From NCBI RefSeq assembly GCF_017349295.1, contig NZ_JAFMPK010000024.1, forward strand, positions 35,864-99,863: a stretch of 64,000 nucleotides of DNA, written 5' to 3'. The position numbers were made by a program, and so were the translations under genes. This stretch comes from Myceligenerans salitolerans (lineage in GTDB: Bacteria > Actinomycetota > Actinomycetes > Actinomycetales > Cellulomonadaceae). A model generated the notes under the pieces. The model was not told the DNA's origin. It was given only the letters and a program-made list of their open reading frames with translations, and did not search any database. Each line of letters begins with the position of its first letter. Position 1 is the first letter of the stretch. Positions 20,933 through 30,744 of this stretch are shown here, one piece after another.

Positions 20933-22195
20933 ATGAGTGCGAAAAGGCGAGGGCTCGGCCGAGGTCTTGGTGCCCTGATTCCCACGGGTCCCGAGGAGGA
21001 GGACGCGCAGGGAGCTGCCGCCGCCGTTGCGACGATGCCGGTGGATGAGAACGCTTCGAACGACGGGGTGCCGCAGAGCGACGAGGCTGTTCTGGTCACC
21101 GAGTCGACGGAAGACTTGGGTTCCGCTCAGACTGCACGGTCCGATTCCGGGTCGACGGCGCCGGCAGCGACGAGCCCAGCAGGTGAGGGCCGCTCCCGGG
21201 GAAACGGCCGTCACAGCTCGGGGAACTGGGACTCGGCGATCGCAAGCGGACGCCTTTCGGTGTCGGGCGAGGGAGCAGCGGCTCTCGACACCGCGTTCTT
21301 CGGCAACGGCGAGGCAGATGTTTCACGTGGAACCGACACGGATCTCGTTCCGGTGCCCGGCGCACGCTTCGCCGAACTCGATCCGGCCGCGATCCGGCCG
21401 AACGCACGCCAGCCCCGCACCGTCTTCGATGACGGCGAGCTCGACGAACTCGTGGACTCGATCAAGGAGATCGGCGTTCTCCAGCCGATCGTCGTACGAC
21501 CGGACAAGCACGAGCCGGGTCAGTACGAACTCATCATGGGGGAGCGTCGCTGGCGCGCCTCGCAAGCTGCCGGCCTTGATGCGATCCCTGCGATCGTCCG
21601 TGACACGGACGACGGAGACATGCTGCGGGACGCATTGCTCGAGAACCTGCACCGGGCTGCGCTGAATCCGCTTGAGGAGGCGGCGGCCTACCGACAGCTC
21701 CTGGACGACTTCGGTTGCACCCATGAGGAGCTCGCCACGCGGATCGCCCGGAGCCGGCCGCAGATCTCCAACACCCTCCGCCTTCTCCGCCTTCCGCCGC
21801 TGGTGCAGCGACGAGTCGCGGCCGGGGTCCTCAGTGCAGGGCACGCACGAGCTCTGCTCGGGCTCACCGATGGTGCGGAGATCGAGAGACTGGCTCAGCG
21901 CATCGTCTCCGAAGGATTGTCGGTCCGTGCGACCGAGGAGCTCGTCATGATGTCCGACGGCGTGGACAAGGCGGCCAAGACACGGAAGGCGCCCCGTGCC
22001 GGAGCTCGGACGGAAGCGATGGACGAACTTGCGACCCGCCTCTCCGACCGCTTCGAGACACGCGTGAAGGTGGCCCTAGGAAAGAACAAGGGGCGGATGA
22101 CGATCGAGTTCTCGGACGTGGGTGACTTGAACCGCATCCTCGGAGTGCTGTCTCCCGGTGACCCGGGGCTCCTGAGGAGCACCGACACCGAGTAG
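20933..22195 (+). CDS. parB: Chromosome-partitioning protein ParB
   Basis: A 420-residue ParB, a CTP-dependent DNA clamp that loads at parS. It begins SAKRRGLGRGLGALIP, the ParA-activating N-terminus. After a disordered linker comes the ParB/Srx domain with IRPNARQPRTVFDD and the CTP-binding GERRWRAS, then the parS-reading helix-turn-helix LATRIARSRPQISNTLRLL, and a C-terminal dimer domain. GAGGAG precedes the ATG, 69 bases after parA, so the two are co-transcribed. Confidence 0.97.
   Translation: MSAKRRGLGRGLGALIPTGPEEEDAQGAAAAVATMPVDENASNDGVPQSDEAVLVTESTEDLGSAQTARSDSGSTAPAATSPAGEGRSRGNGRHSSGNWDSAIASGRLSVSGEGAAALDTAFFGNGEADVSRGTDTDLVPVPGARFAELDPAAIRPNARQPRTVFDDGELDELVDSIKEIGVLQPIVVRPDKHEPGQYELIMGERRWRASQAAGLDAIPAIVRDTDDGDMLRDALLENLHRAALNPLEEAAAYRQLLDDFGCTHEELATRIARSRPQISNTLRLLRLPPLVQRRVAAGVLSAGHARALLGLTDGAEIERLAQRIVSEGLSVRATEELVMMSDGVDKAAKTRKAPRAGARTEAMDELATRLSDRFETRVKVALGKNKGRMTIEFSDVGDLNRILGVLSPGDPGLLRSTDTE
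21320..21333. promoter_or_regulatory. parS-like site in parB
   Basis: GTTTCACGTGGAAC, one substitution from the core, encoded in the disordered linker of ParB as VSRGT. Confidence 0.8.
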
Positions 22196-22269
22196 GTAGC
22201 TCCGAGGCGCGCACCGGAGCCGGTCTCGGGAGGTCGTCGTATCCACCGACTGGACTCTCCGGCAGCCAA

Positions 22270-22311
22270 AAGGCCCGGTTTCCGACCCCATCGGATCGGA
22301 AACCGGGCCTT
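22270..22311. terminator. Bidirectional terminator between parB and trxA
   Basis: A perfect 16-bp stem (22270-22285 with 22296-22311) with a 10-base loop lies between convergent parB and trxA. A-residues on one side and T-residues on the other let it act in both directions. Confidence 0.88.
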
Positions 22312-22336
22312 CGCCGTTGCGCCGGCTGACTTCCCG

Positions 22337-22675
22337 TCAGGCGGAGCCGCTGGACGCGAGGACGCTCTCGATCTCCTCGGTCAGCGCGCGCTTGGGGCGA
22401 GCCCCCACGATCGACTTCACCACCTTGCCGCCCTGGTACACGTTCAGCGTCGGGATGGAGACGACGTTGTAGGCCATCGCCGTGGCCTGGTTCTCGTCGG
22501 TGTCGAGCTTCGCGATCTTGATCTTCCCGTCGTACTCCTCGGAAAGCTCCTCCAGGATCGGCGCGACCATACGACACGGTCCGCACCACGTGGCCCAGAA
22601 GTCCACGAGGACAGGGACGTCGGACTCGAGGACCTCGTTCTTGAAGGTGTCGTCGGTGACCTTGACGGTGCTCAT
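22337..22675 (-). CDS. trxA: Thioredoxin
   Basis: A 112-residue thioredoxin, a cytoplasmic disulfide reductant. The active site is [12 protein letters not shown] and the cis-Pro loop is [12 protein letters not shown]. It follows trxB by 43 bases on the same strand, so the reductase and its substrate are probably co-expressed. The ATG has GAGGAGA a few bases upstream. Confidence 0.98.
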   Translation of the reverse strand: MSTVKVTDDTFKNEVLESDVPVLVDFWATWCGPCRMVAPILEELSEEYDGKIKIAKLDTDENQATAMAYNVVSIPTLNVYQGGKVVKSIVGARPKRALTEEIESVLASSGSA

Positions 22676-22718
22676 GGTCTTCTCCTCAGGTGGTCGGGTC
22701 TTGCGGTTCGGAAGTGGT

Positions 22719-23681
22719 TCAGGGGACTGGAACGGCGACGTCGTTCAGCGTGTCGAGGTACGCCTGCGCGTCCAGTGCGGCCGCACAGCCGGAGCCGGCC
22801 GCCGTGATCGCCTGCCGATAGGTGTGGTCGACGGCGTCGCCGCTCGCGAACACGCCGGAGACGTTCGTAAGGGTGGAACGCCCCTCCACGACGACGTAGC
22901 CGTTCTCGTCGAGCTCGATCTGCCCCTTGACCAGGTCGGTCCGCGGCTCGTGGCCGATTGCGACGAACAGGCCGGTGGCGTCCAGTTCGCGCAGCTCCCC
23001 GCTGACGGTGTCACGGAGGGTGATCGACTCGACCTTGTCCTCACCGGTGATTCCGACGACTTCGCTGTTCCATGCGAACTCGATCTTCGGATCGTTGAGG
23101 GCACGATCGGCCATGATCTTCGAGGCGCGCAGTTCGTCTCGCCGGTGCACCACGGTGACCTTCGACGCGAAGCGGGTGAGGAAGGTGGCTTCTTCCATCG
23201 CCGAGTCCCCTCCGCCGACGACGACGATGTGCTGGTCGCGGAAGAAGAAGCCGTCGCAGGTGGCGCACCAGGAAACACCCCGCCCAGACAGCCGCTTCTC
23301 GTCGGGGAGGCCGAGCTCACGGTATGCCGAGCCGGTCGCCAGGATCACCGCGCGTGCCCGGTACACGTCACCGAGGCCCGTGGTCAGCACCTTGACCTCG
23401 CCCGACAGTTCGGCCTGTTCGACGTCGTCCCAGATCACCTGAGCGCCGAAGCGCTCGGCCTGCGCACGCATCTTGTCCATGAGGTCCGGGCCCATGACCG
23501 CTTCGGGGAAGCCGGGGAAGTTCTCGACCTCGGTGGTGTTCATGAGTGCGCCGCCGGCCGTCACGGAGCCGGCGAGCACGACGGGCGTGAGGCCCGCGCG
23601 CGCGGCATAGACGGCGGCGGTGTACCCGGCAGGGCCGGACCCGATGATCACCACGTCGTGGATGGTCTGCTCTTCGGTCAA
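22719..23681 (-). CDS. trxB: Thioredoxin-disulfide reductase
   Basis: A 320-residue flavoenzyme that reduces thioredoxin with NADPH. The FAD motif is [21 protein letters not shown], the redox-active pair is CATC in [11 protein letters not shown], the NADPH motif is [12 protein letters not shown], and the C-terminal FAD segment is [14 protein letters not shown]. The TTG at 23681 has GAGGAG six bases upstream and starts right at the family N-terminus; 65 upstream open codons have no family match. Confidence 0.96.
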   Translation of the reverse strand: MTEEQTIHDVVIIGSGPAGYTAAVYAARAGLTPVVLAGSVTAGGALMNTTEVENFPGFPEAVMGPDLMDKMRAQAERFGAQVIWDDVEQAELSGEVKVLTTGLGDVYRARAVILATGSAYRELGLPDEKRLSGRGVSWCATCDGFFFRDQHIVVVGGGDSAMEEATFLTRFASKVTVVHRRDELRASKIMADRALNDPKIEFAWNSEVVGITGEDKVESITLRDTVSGELRELDATGLFVAIGHEPRTDLVKGQIELDENGYVVVEGRSTLTNVSGVFASGDAVDHTYRQAITAAGSGCAAALDAQAYLDTLNDVAVPVP

Positions 23682-23878
23682 CGTCTTCTCCTCGAGTCTC
23701 GCCCGGATCAACACAGATGGGGCTTCCAGTGTTCCAGCCGGCGGCGGGTTGCGGGCTTCTGGGCGCGTGAAGCGCGGCACACCCACTATATCGAAATCTG
23801 TCAATACAGACAGCCCTGCGGCGATGAGGCCGGAGTGCCGGCGAACTGCCCGGGCCCCTTCGGCGACTGCGCGCACGA

Positions 23879-23911
23879 CGAAGGGCCGCCCTGAACAAGG
23901 ACGGCCCTTCG
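23879..23911 (-). terminator. Terminator of the murJ operon
   Basis: A 10-bp stem (23879-23888 with 23902-23911) with a 13-base loop lies 18 bases beyond the end of the pseudokinase gene, separating it from trxB. Confidence 0.7.
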
Positions 23912-23928
23912 CGGCGGAATGTGACAGG

Positions 23929-25818
23929 TCAGCTCAGCGTGACCTCGTTCAACTCGACCCGGTACTTGAGGTCAGGAAGGTCGGGCAGAGGCGTCGACTC
24001 GGGAAGCGACGTGAACCAGACGACGAACGAGTCGCCCACGACCGGCTCGTCAAGAGTGAAGGTCGTGTTCGACGAGACCGGGCCCTCGGCCACGACCTGG
24101 CCGCCCGCCGGATCATCTGCCGTGGTCGCGCGAATCTGGACGTTCCCACCTTCGCTGTTCGTGGACAGCTCGATGGTCGAGACCTCCGCGGCCTCCTGAA
24201 GAGTGAGGGCGATGCCACTCCCGCTCTTGAATCCGCCGAAGTCCGGGGACGCAAAGGTACGGGTGTACCAGAACGTCGTGGGGTCGCCGTCGGACACCAG
24301 CGCTGCCGTCTCCGGGTAATCGGCATCCTCTCCGGTCACCGGCGCACCGCCCGTGGCGACCAGCGTGGAACCGGTGATGACCGGACGCGCTTCCGTCTCG
24401 GGTGCCTCGGACTCCTCGCCCTCACCCGCCGTCTCGCCTCCACTCTGGCCTTGGTCCTCTTCGCCCGTACCCTCAGCGGTCTCGGTCCCGTCCGCGCCGA
24501 CCACCGGCGTGGTGTCGGACGGCGCGAGGAACGACATGACGGCCCAGACCAGCCCTGCGATCACCGCGACACCGACCACCCCGAGCACGATCGGCGTCGG
24601 GTTCACGCCGCCGCGCTTCGGTGCAGGCTGTGTCTGGAAGCCCTGGTTCTGGTCGTAGTACTGCCTTTCGTACCCGGGCGGCGGAGCCGAGTACGCCTGC
24701 TGGTGGGCGTCATCGGCTTGCGGCGCGAACTGCTGGTCGTAACCCTGCTGCGGTGCGAACTGCTGGGGGGCGTACTGCGGAGGCTGCTGGTACCCCGTCT
24801 GCGGAACTGTCTGTTGCCGAGGCTGGAAACCCGGGGGAGGCGGGGGCACCGGAGCGTGTGACGGCGGATATCCCTGGGGAACTCCCTCGGGCGGGACGGA
24901 TGACATTGCTGAGGCCTCCTCGGCTCGGGCGATCCGGCCGGTCACGACCGGCCTCCGGACCGGCGGCGCCGGAGGCGCCTGCCGCTCGGTTGATTCAGGT
25001 ACTTGCTGGACGAACGCGGGCAGCGACGCCAGCACCGACACGTCCCCCCACGGGGTGAGTGCCGTGACGACGTCGTCCGGTGTCCCGGGGGCCTCCGCGT
25101 CCGCGGAGGGACCGAACGCTCTACGGAGCAGGGCGTCGATCGTCGGGTCGACATGGGGAACGAGCGTTGACAGCGGTACCACGGCGCCGTCGTCGTCCCG
25201 TCGTGCGGGGAGCGGGATCACGGTGTCCTTCGTGATCCAGTCCGCTTCGAGTTCGATACCGGGCCAGCGTGCCGTCATCGCATAGTAGAGCAGCGCGAGA
25301 GCGCCCCGCGCGTCCCCGGTTGCCGGCGCCCGGTTGAGGGTTTCTCCACTGGCCAGACCACCATCCAGGCCCAGGCCCGTCACCACGACCCGATCCCGCT
25401 CGATGCGGATCGCCTCAGGCCGCAGCACGGTGTGGTGGACGCCCCGCGCGCCGGCGAAGGCGAGCGCGGACGCTACCTCTCCGGCGATCGCGCGAGCGTG
25501 CTGCTCGTCGACCAGTCCACGGGAGACGATCGTCGTGAGCGTCTCTCCTCGATAGGGCTCTGTCACCACGTACGAGCCGGCCTCGCCCGTCCCGGCGTCC
25601 AGCACGCGGCTGATGCGCGACTCCGTCACGAGAGCGGCACGGCGAGCCGCGTCGAGGGCATCGGCCGCCCAAGGCCCGCTCAGGAGGTGCAGCCGCACCT
25701 CGCGACCCAGAACCTGGTCGTACGCCTCCCAGGCGACGGCGGCCGCGAGGTCGGTCCGGAGCTCCGAGCCCAGGCGGTAGCGGTCGACGAGAACGTCGCC
25801 GGGTCCGGGCGTGCCCAC
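23929..25818 (-). CDS. Membrane pseudokinase partner of MurJ
   Basis: A 629-residue protein. Residues 10-260 resemble a Ser/Thr kinase fold ([13 protein letters not shown] start) but lack catalytic residues: the HRD position reads [12 protein letters not shown] and the DFG position reads [10 protein letters not shown] Pro/Gln-rich linker, a membrane helix (about 404-427) and a C-terminal extracellular beta domain resembling discoidin-type folds follow. In M. tuberculosis the equivalent pseudokinase is fused to MurJ (Rv3910) and binds FhaA when phosphorylated; here it is a separate gene 151 bases after murJ. The GTG at 25818 has GGGAGG five bases upstream. Confidence 0.82.
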   Translation of the reverse strand: MGTPGPGDVLVDRYRLGSELRTDLAAAVAWEAYDQVLGREVRLHLLSGPWAADALDAARRAALVTESRISRVLDAGTGEAGSYVVTEPYRGETLTTIVSRGLVDEQHARAIAGEVASALAFAGARGVHHTVLRPEAIRIERDRVVVTGLGLDGGLASGETLNRAPATGDARGALALLYYAMTARWPGIELEADWITKDTVIPLPARRDDDGAVVPLSTLVPHVDPTIDALLRRAFGPSADAEAPGTPDDVVTALTPWGDVSVLASLPAFVQQVPESTERQAPPAPPVRRPVVTGRIARAEEASAMSSVPPEGVPQGYPPSHAPVPPPPPGFQPRQQTVPQTGYQQPPQYAPQQFAPQQGYDQQFAPQADDAHQQAYSAPPPGYERQYYDQNQGFQTQPAPKRGGVNPTPIVLGVVGVAVIAGLVWAVMSFLAPSDTTPVVGADGTETAEGTGEEDQGQSGGETAGEGEESEAPETEARPVITGSTLVATGGAPVTGEDADYPETAALVSDGDPTTFWYTRTFASPDFGGFKSGSGIALTLQEAAEVSTIELSTNSEGGNVQIRATTADDPAGGQVVAEGPVSSNTTFTLDEPVVGDSFVVWFTSLPESTPLPDLPDLKYRVELNEVTLS

Positions 25819-25969
25819 TCGTGCCTCCCTCGCTGCTCGGACGGCCGTCGTCGACCGCAGGATCGTTGCCCGCCATGCTACGCGGCCATGCCCATAATCC
25901 GTCGATCCGGCAAGATTCGTCCACAGCCTGTGCACGATGACGTAGGGCCCGCCACCGGGCGGCGGACGG

Positions 25970-27649
25970 TCAGCGACCGAGCCGGCGGCGAAGGGGCACG
26001 AGGAGGGTGTCCAGCTCCCGCACCCGGAAGAGCCTCAGGAGCGCGACATAGACCACCACCATGGCGAGGCCGCAGACCGCACTGATCCACAAGCCGCTGA
26101 GGAACGTGCCTCCGACGCCGCTCTCGAAGCGGATGGCCTCGAAACCGCCGATCCACTGGTACACGGACCAGCCCGCGCCGGCGGCGAGAAGGCCGGACAC
26201 GAGCGCCGAGGAGTGCAGCAGCAGGACGCGGCGGCCGTCCATACGGCCCTCCAGCATCTTGCGCAGGCCGCGCGTACGGAGGATGCAGGTCACCCAGTTG
26301 GCCAGGGCGAACGAAGCGCCGGCGGCGGTCACCCAGTTCTCGCGCGGCAGCCAGACCTGAGCCGCGACCAGGCCGAGCACCAGCGCGACGGTGGCGGGGA
26401 CGGTGATCCAGAAGACGCCCCGGCCGTCCTCGTAGGCGAAATAGACCCACTTCATGAGGACCATCGCGCCCAGCGGGATCAGTCCGAGCGACAGTGCCAC
26501 GAGGACGGGCGCGATCGCTCCCGTGCCCTCCGATCCGGCGGTGGGCACGATCAGCGCTGTCAGGGGCGCGGCGAGCACGCTGAACACCGCGGTGGCGAAG
26601 ACCGTGAAGACCCCGACCGTGCGCAGCCCGAGGGAGAGGTCCGAGCGCACCTTGTCCGTCTCGCCGTTGGCGGCTGCCCTGCTCAGCCCGGTGAACAAGG
26701 CCGTCGCGATGGACACGGTCACGAGCGAGTGAGGAAGCAGATAGATCATCAGCGCCTGGGTGTAGGCGGCGTTACCGGCGGTCGCGGTCGCGAGCTCGCC
26801 CGCCACCGCGTTCTGGGCACCACTCTGGGACGCGACGCGCGTCAGGTACAGGACCCCCAGCTGCTCGAGCACCACGGCAGCGAAGGTCCAGCCCACGACC
26901 GATCCGGCGGACCGCAGCCCGATCCCGCGGAACCCGAGACGGAACCGCCAGACGAACCCCGAGCGCATCAGCGGTACGAGCAGCACCAGCGCCTGCGACG
27001 CGATACCGAGGGTGGCCGTTCCCGCGAGCAGCATGGTGCGGGGTGTGTCCCACGAGTCCAGCTCGTTGATGCCGCCGTCCGGCGCGCTGCCGTAGATGAT
27101 CCAGAACAGCCCGAAGCCGATGACCGAGATGATGTTGTTCGCGACGGGCGCCCACATGTACGGGCCGAACTGCTCACGCGCGTTCAGCACCTGCCCGAGC
27201 AGGGTGTACAGCCCGTAGAAGAACAGCTGAGGGATGCACCAGAACGCGAAGATCGTGCCCAGCGCGAGCTGCTCCTCGGTCCAGCCGTCCGTGTAGAGCC
27301 ACACGATGATCGACGATGCCCCGGTGAGCACCGCCGTCAGCGCGAGGATGCCCACTCCTGAGAGGGTGAGCAGCTTGTCGAGGCGCTCCTGGGCGTTCCG
27401 GGCCTGGAACGCCCGGACGATCTGGGGCACCAGGATGGCGTTCAGCATGCCGCCCGCGAGGATCGCGAACAGGACGTTGGGCAGCTTGTTCGCGACGTCG
27501 AAGGCATCGGCGACCAGGCCGGTGCTGCCGATGATCGCGACCATCAACATGTTGCGGACGAGCCCGCCCAGGCGGGACACCGCTGTTCCGGCAGCCATGA
27601 CCAGCGAGCTACGTCCCAGCCCGCGACTGCCGGTGGCCTGTGAGGTCAT
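25970..27649 (-). CDS. murJ: Lipid II flippase MurJ
   Basis: A 559-residue MurJ (MviN), the integral membrane flippase that moves lipid II to the outer face for peptidoglycan synthesis. It has about 14 hydrophobic helices and the conserved start SLVMAAGTAVSRLGGLVRN, with DAFDVANKLPNVLFAILAGGMLNA. The ATG has a GGGAGAGA site. It lies between a DUF6049 gene and the pseudokinase on one strand. Confidence 0.96.
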   Translation of the reverse strand: MTSQATGSRGLGRSSLVMAAGTAVSRLGGLVRNMLMVAIIGSTGLVADAFDVANKLPNVLFAILAGGMLNAILVPQIVRAFQARNAQERLDKLLTLSGVGILALTAVLTGASSIIVWLYTDGWTEEQLALGTIFAFWCIPQLFFYGLYTLLGQVLNAREQFGPYMWAPVANNIISVIGFGLFWIIYGSAPDGGINELDSWDTPRTMLLAGTATLGIASQALVLLVPLMRSGFVWRFRLGFRGIGLRSAGSVVGWTFAAVVLEQLGVLYLTRVASQSGAQNAVAGELATATAGNAAYTQALMIYLLPHSLVTVSIATALFTGLSRAAANGETDKVRSDLSLGLRTVGVFTVFATAVFSVLAAPLTALIVPTAGSEGTGAIAPVLVALSLGLIPLGAMVLMKWVYFAYEDGRGVFWITVPATVALVLGLVAAQVWLPRENWVTAAGASFALANWVTCILRTRGLRKMLEGRMDGRRVLLLHSSALVSGLLAAGAGWSVYQWIGGFEAIRFESGVGGTFLSGLWISAVCGLAMVVVYVALLRLFRVRELDTLLVPLRRRLGR

Positions 27650-27688
27650 CTGGGGTCTCTCCCGTCCGTCCGGGGTTGTCCCCGGGGT

Positions 27689-29992
27689 CTATTCCGTCCG
27701 CTGCGCAGCGTTCGCCGTCGTCGGCGCGGCCGGCTCCGTGGATCTGGCCGCGGCTTCGAACTCACCGGTCGCCGCCTCGACGTCCTCGACCGTGGCCCGG
27801 TTCGGGGAACGCCCGCGCCGTACGGTACGCCAGATTCCTGCCAGGAACAGCAGCCCGACCAGCCCGGCGGCGACCCAGGTGCCGACTTCCTCCCATCCCG
27901 CGCGAACCCGTACCTCGAAGGAGGTGTCCGAGCCGAGCTGCACACCCGACGGCGCGAGGAGTTCGGCCGTCACCGTGACGTCGCCGGACCCGATCGCCTC
28001 GACAGGAATCGGCAGGTCCATCTCCTTGCCCGAGGGAACCGTCCCGCTCACGGGATGCGCCACCGTGAGACGAGGATTGTCGGGTCGGAGAACGACCGTC
28101 ACGGTCACCGCGGTGTCGAGCCCGTTGCGCACCCGGATCGGCAGGTTGCCGCGATCGGAGATCAAGTTGATCCCCTCACGCGGGATGACCGCGACAGCCT
28201 GCCGCAGGGTCTCGGCGTAGCCGATGCCCTCGTCGACCGCCGCGCGTCGCTGCTCGGGATCGGCGCGGGAGGCCACCGACAACGGGGCGACCAACCGCCA
28301 CAGCGAATTGCGGCGAAGCTCGTCCGGGTCGTCCGCGATGGAGGAGAAGTCGATCATCATCGTGCGGCTCTTGTCGATGCGAGCCACCTCACGGGCGTCG
28401 AGCTCGCGTTCGGCGGGGGCGTCGTACTCCAGCGGCGTGCGATCCACCGAGGACGCCCCGGAGCCGACGAGCTGGTCGAGCGGAGCGACCTTCACCCAGT
28501 CGGCGGCCGCCAGCCCGGCGAGAATCGTGCCGACGGAGTCCGCGTCCGGGTACCACGACCGGTCGAGCGCGATCAGGGCGTGCGGAAGGTCCGCCGGCGT
28601 CTGGGCGACGATCGCCGAGGTCTCGGCGAGCAGGCGCTGGGCTGCTGCGGCGCCGGTCCGTTCCGGGGTTGTGGGTCCACGCGTGCCGTCCCCGCCGGAG
28701 TCGTCGATGTCCGCGGACTCCGCCGCCCGGAGCGCCGGCGCGAGGTCCGTTCCCCTGGTGAAGACGTTGCTGAGCACCTTGTCCGCGACAACCGTCCGCG
28801 CGGTCCCGTCCTTGAGGCCCAGGTCCGCGCGACTGTCCGCGACACCGGGCGTCGTCGGGGCGAAGGTGCCGCCGGCGAGCACCACGTTCGGCCGGTCCGC
28901 ATAGGCAGCGGCGGCGACCGTGACGCGATCCGCGACCCCGCCGGCCGGCCACGCGAGTCCCTCACCCCACGACTTCGGGACCTTCCACCCGTCGATCACC
29001 GGCGTGTTGAGGAAACCGCGCATGCGCCCCCTCGAAACCTCGGCATGGGCGAGCGCCGCGACGTCGGGGTCCCAGGCAGGAAGCGCGAACGTGCTGGTCG
29101 ATCGAGTGGCGTCGAGGAACTCGGAGCCCCAGAGTCGTAGCTCGTCGTCCTCGGCGGACCGGGCGAGGCCCATCACGTTCGGATCCACGGCCAGCGAGAC
29201 CTTGCCTGTTCGCGCCACGTCGAGCATCTGGTCGAGGCGCCCCTCGTCGGCGGCTTCCTGCGCCAGCCGGAGCTGGGCACCCTGGAGGTCCGCGGGATCG
29301 ACGACGCCGGTGGTCACCGGGGCCGCGATGGTGAGCCGCATGGGCGCCTGTCCCGCCCGCGCCACGCCGTCGTCGTACATGAGGAATGTACGCAGCACGC
29401 CCACCCGGCCGGACGGGTCACGCACCTCGACCGACATCTCACGCGGGCCCCAGCCCTGCAGCGTGTAGGTGGCGATCGGGAGGCGGAGCTCGAGGCTGGT
29501 GGACTGCCCCGGGCCGAGCCGACCCAGATCCCGGGTGTCCGGTCCGCTTGCCGCCACCCTGTCCATGAGCGACAGGGACTCCCACGCGGAGAGCGTCGAC
29601 CGTTGCGTGAGCGCGACGGCGTTGACGGCAAGCCGGGCGGTGAGACCGTCGAGGGCACGATCGGTCGTGTTCGTGAACCGGACGGCGACCGTCACCTCGT
29701 CGCCCGGACCTGCCACGGTGGGGGAGACGGACCGCAGGTCCACGGTGACCGGAGCGGCGTCCTCGCTCTCACGATGGCTGACGACGGCGGGCGTCCCACC
29801 TCGGGAAGCCGGTGCGGCGCGCTCCGTCGAAGCCACCGGAGTACCGGCGGCGGAACCGGCCGCCGAACTGGCGCCGATGCTGCCCGAGGCGGCGCCCGTG
29901 GGCAGGAGCCCACCCAGGAGCGTGAGGCTTGCGGTCAGAATTCCTGCGGTGGTGCGGGCGCGACGCCGTCGGGCACCGTGATGCTGCGTCAT
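27689..29992 (-). CDS. DUF6049 family membrane-anchored protein
   Basis: A 767-residue protein with an N-terminal signal (RRRRARTT then a hydrophobic run), a large extracellular part with Ig-like beta regions at both ends (about 75-220 and 620-700), and a C-terminal membrane helix (about 706-726) with a basic cytoplasmic tail. DUF6049 genes regularly sit next to murJ in Micrococcales, which suggests a wall-assembly role, but none is established. Its ATG overlaps the Nudix stop codon (ATGA). Confidence 0.85.
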   Translation of the reverse strand: MTQHHGARRRRARTTAGILTASLTLLGGLLPTGAASGSIGASSAAGSAAGTPVASTERAAPASRGGTPAVVSHRESEDAAPVTVDLRSVSPTVAGPGDEVTVAVRFTNTTDRALDGLTARLAVNAVALTQRSTLSAWESLSLMDRVAASGPDTRDLGRLGPGQSTSLELRLPIATYTLQGWGPREMSVEVRDPSGRVGVLRTFLMYDDGVARAGQAPMRLTIAAPVTTGVVDPADLQGAQLRLAQEAADEGRLDQMLDVARTGKVSLAVDPNVMGLARSAEDDELRLWGSEFLDATRSTSTFALPAWDPDVAALAHAEVSRGRMRGFLNTPVIDGWKVPKSWGEGLAWPAGGVADRVTVAAAAYADRPNVVLAGGTFAPTTPGVADSRADLGLKDGTARTVVADKVLSNVFTRGTDLAPALRAAESADIDDSGGDGTRGPTTPERTGAAAAQRLLAETSAIVAQTPADLPHALIALDRSWYPDADSVGTILAGLAAADWVKVAPLDQLVGSGASSVDRTPLEYDAPAERELDAREVARIDKSRTMMIDFSSIADDPDELRRNSLWRLVAPLSVASRADPEQRRAAVDEGIGYAETLRQAVAVIPREGINLISDRGNLPIRVRNGLDTAVTVTVVLRPDNPRLTVAHPVSGTVPSGKEMDLPIPVEAIGSGDVTVTAELLAPSGVQLGSDTSFEVRVRAGWEEVGTWVAAGLVGLLFLAGIWRTVRRGRSPNRATVEDVEAATGEFEAAARSTEPAAPTTANAAQRTE

Positions 29993-30636
29993 GGGTGGTC
30001 TGGTGTCTCCAAATGGGACCTGCCGGACCGCAGCGCCGCGAGCAGTTCGGGCGATGAACCCACGCGCTCGGCGGCGACGGCGGCCAGCCGCTGCTCGTTC
30101 GGGTAGGAAAGCTTGGCGGGAAGGTCGTGCAGGCCGACCCAGACGACGTCTTCCGCCTCGCCGTCAGGGTCGTTCTCCACGGTGAGCGAGCCACCGTCCG
30201 CGCGCAGCAGGAAGTGGTGCACCACCTTGTGCACCCGGCGGTCCTCCCCGGTGAACCAGTAGTCGATGACGCCGAGGTCGACCTGGATCGAGCCGTGGAT
30301 GCCGGTCTCCTCGCGGATCTCGCGGATCGCCGCTTCCTCCGGGGTCTCGAGGCCCTCGAGGTGTCCCTTCGGCAGACACCATTCGATCCGTCCGCTCCGG
30401 TTGCGGCGTAGGAGGACGGCGGCGTCGAAACCTGTGGGCGTGGATGGGAATCCGGGGGTCGGGCGGAGAACGAGCCCGCCGGCCGAGGTCTCGTCCACCA
30501 CGGGGAGGTGCGCGGCCGCCGCCGCGGGCGCCGTTGCGACACGTGATGGATCCACCCGCAGCGGCGCTCCACCCGGAGGCGTGGGCACGTCGGGACGACC
30601 GATGGGTCGGTCGCCGGCCGGCGCTGGGGTGGACAT
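29989..30636 (-). CDS. Nudix hydrolase
   Basis: A 215-residue Nudix hydrolase. The Nudix box is GHLEGLETPEEAAI continuing REIREETGI, complete with all metal-binding glutamates. About 45 residues precede the domain. Substrates of this family are nucleoside diphosphate derivatives; which one cannot be told. The gene leads the Nudix-DUF6049-murJ-pseudokinase operon and is divergent from the CCA-adding enzyme gene, a common actinobacterial neighbourhood. Confidence 0.93.
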   Translation of the reverse strand: MSTPAPAGDRPIGRPDVPTPPGGAPLRVDPSRVATAPAAAAAHLPVVDETSAGGLVLRPTPGFPSTPTGFDAAVLLRRNRSGRIEWCLPKGHLEGLETPEEAAIREIREETGIHGSIQVDLGVIDYWFTGEDRRVHKVVHHFLLRADGGSLTVENDPDGEAEDVVWVGLHDLPAKLSYPNEQRLAAVAAERVGSSPELLAALRSGRSHLETPDHP

Positions 30637-30744
30637 GCCCCAACACTACCGACTGCGCGGACCGTTACCGATCACACGCACCGAGCGGCGACGCCTCCGC
30701 ATTCCCGCGGGAGACGTGCCGACGCGCCGGGTCTGGGAGAATCG

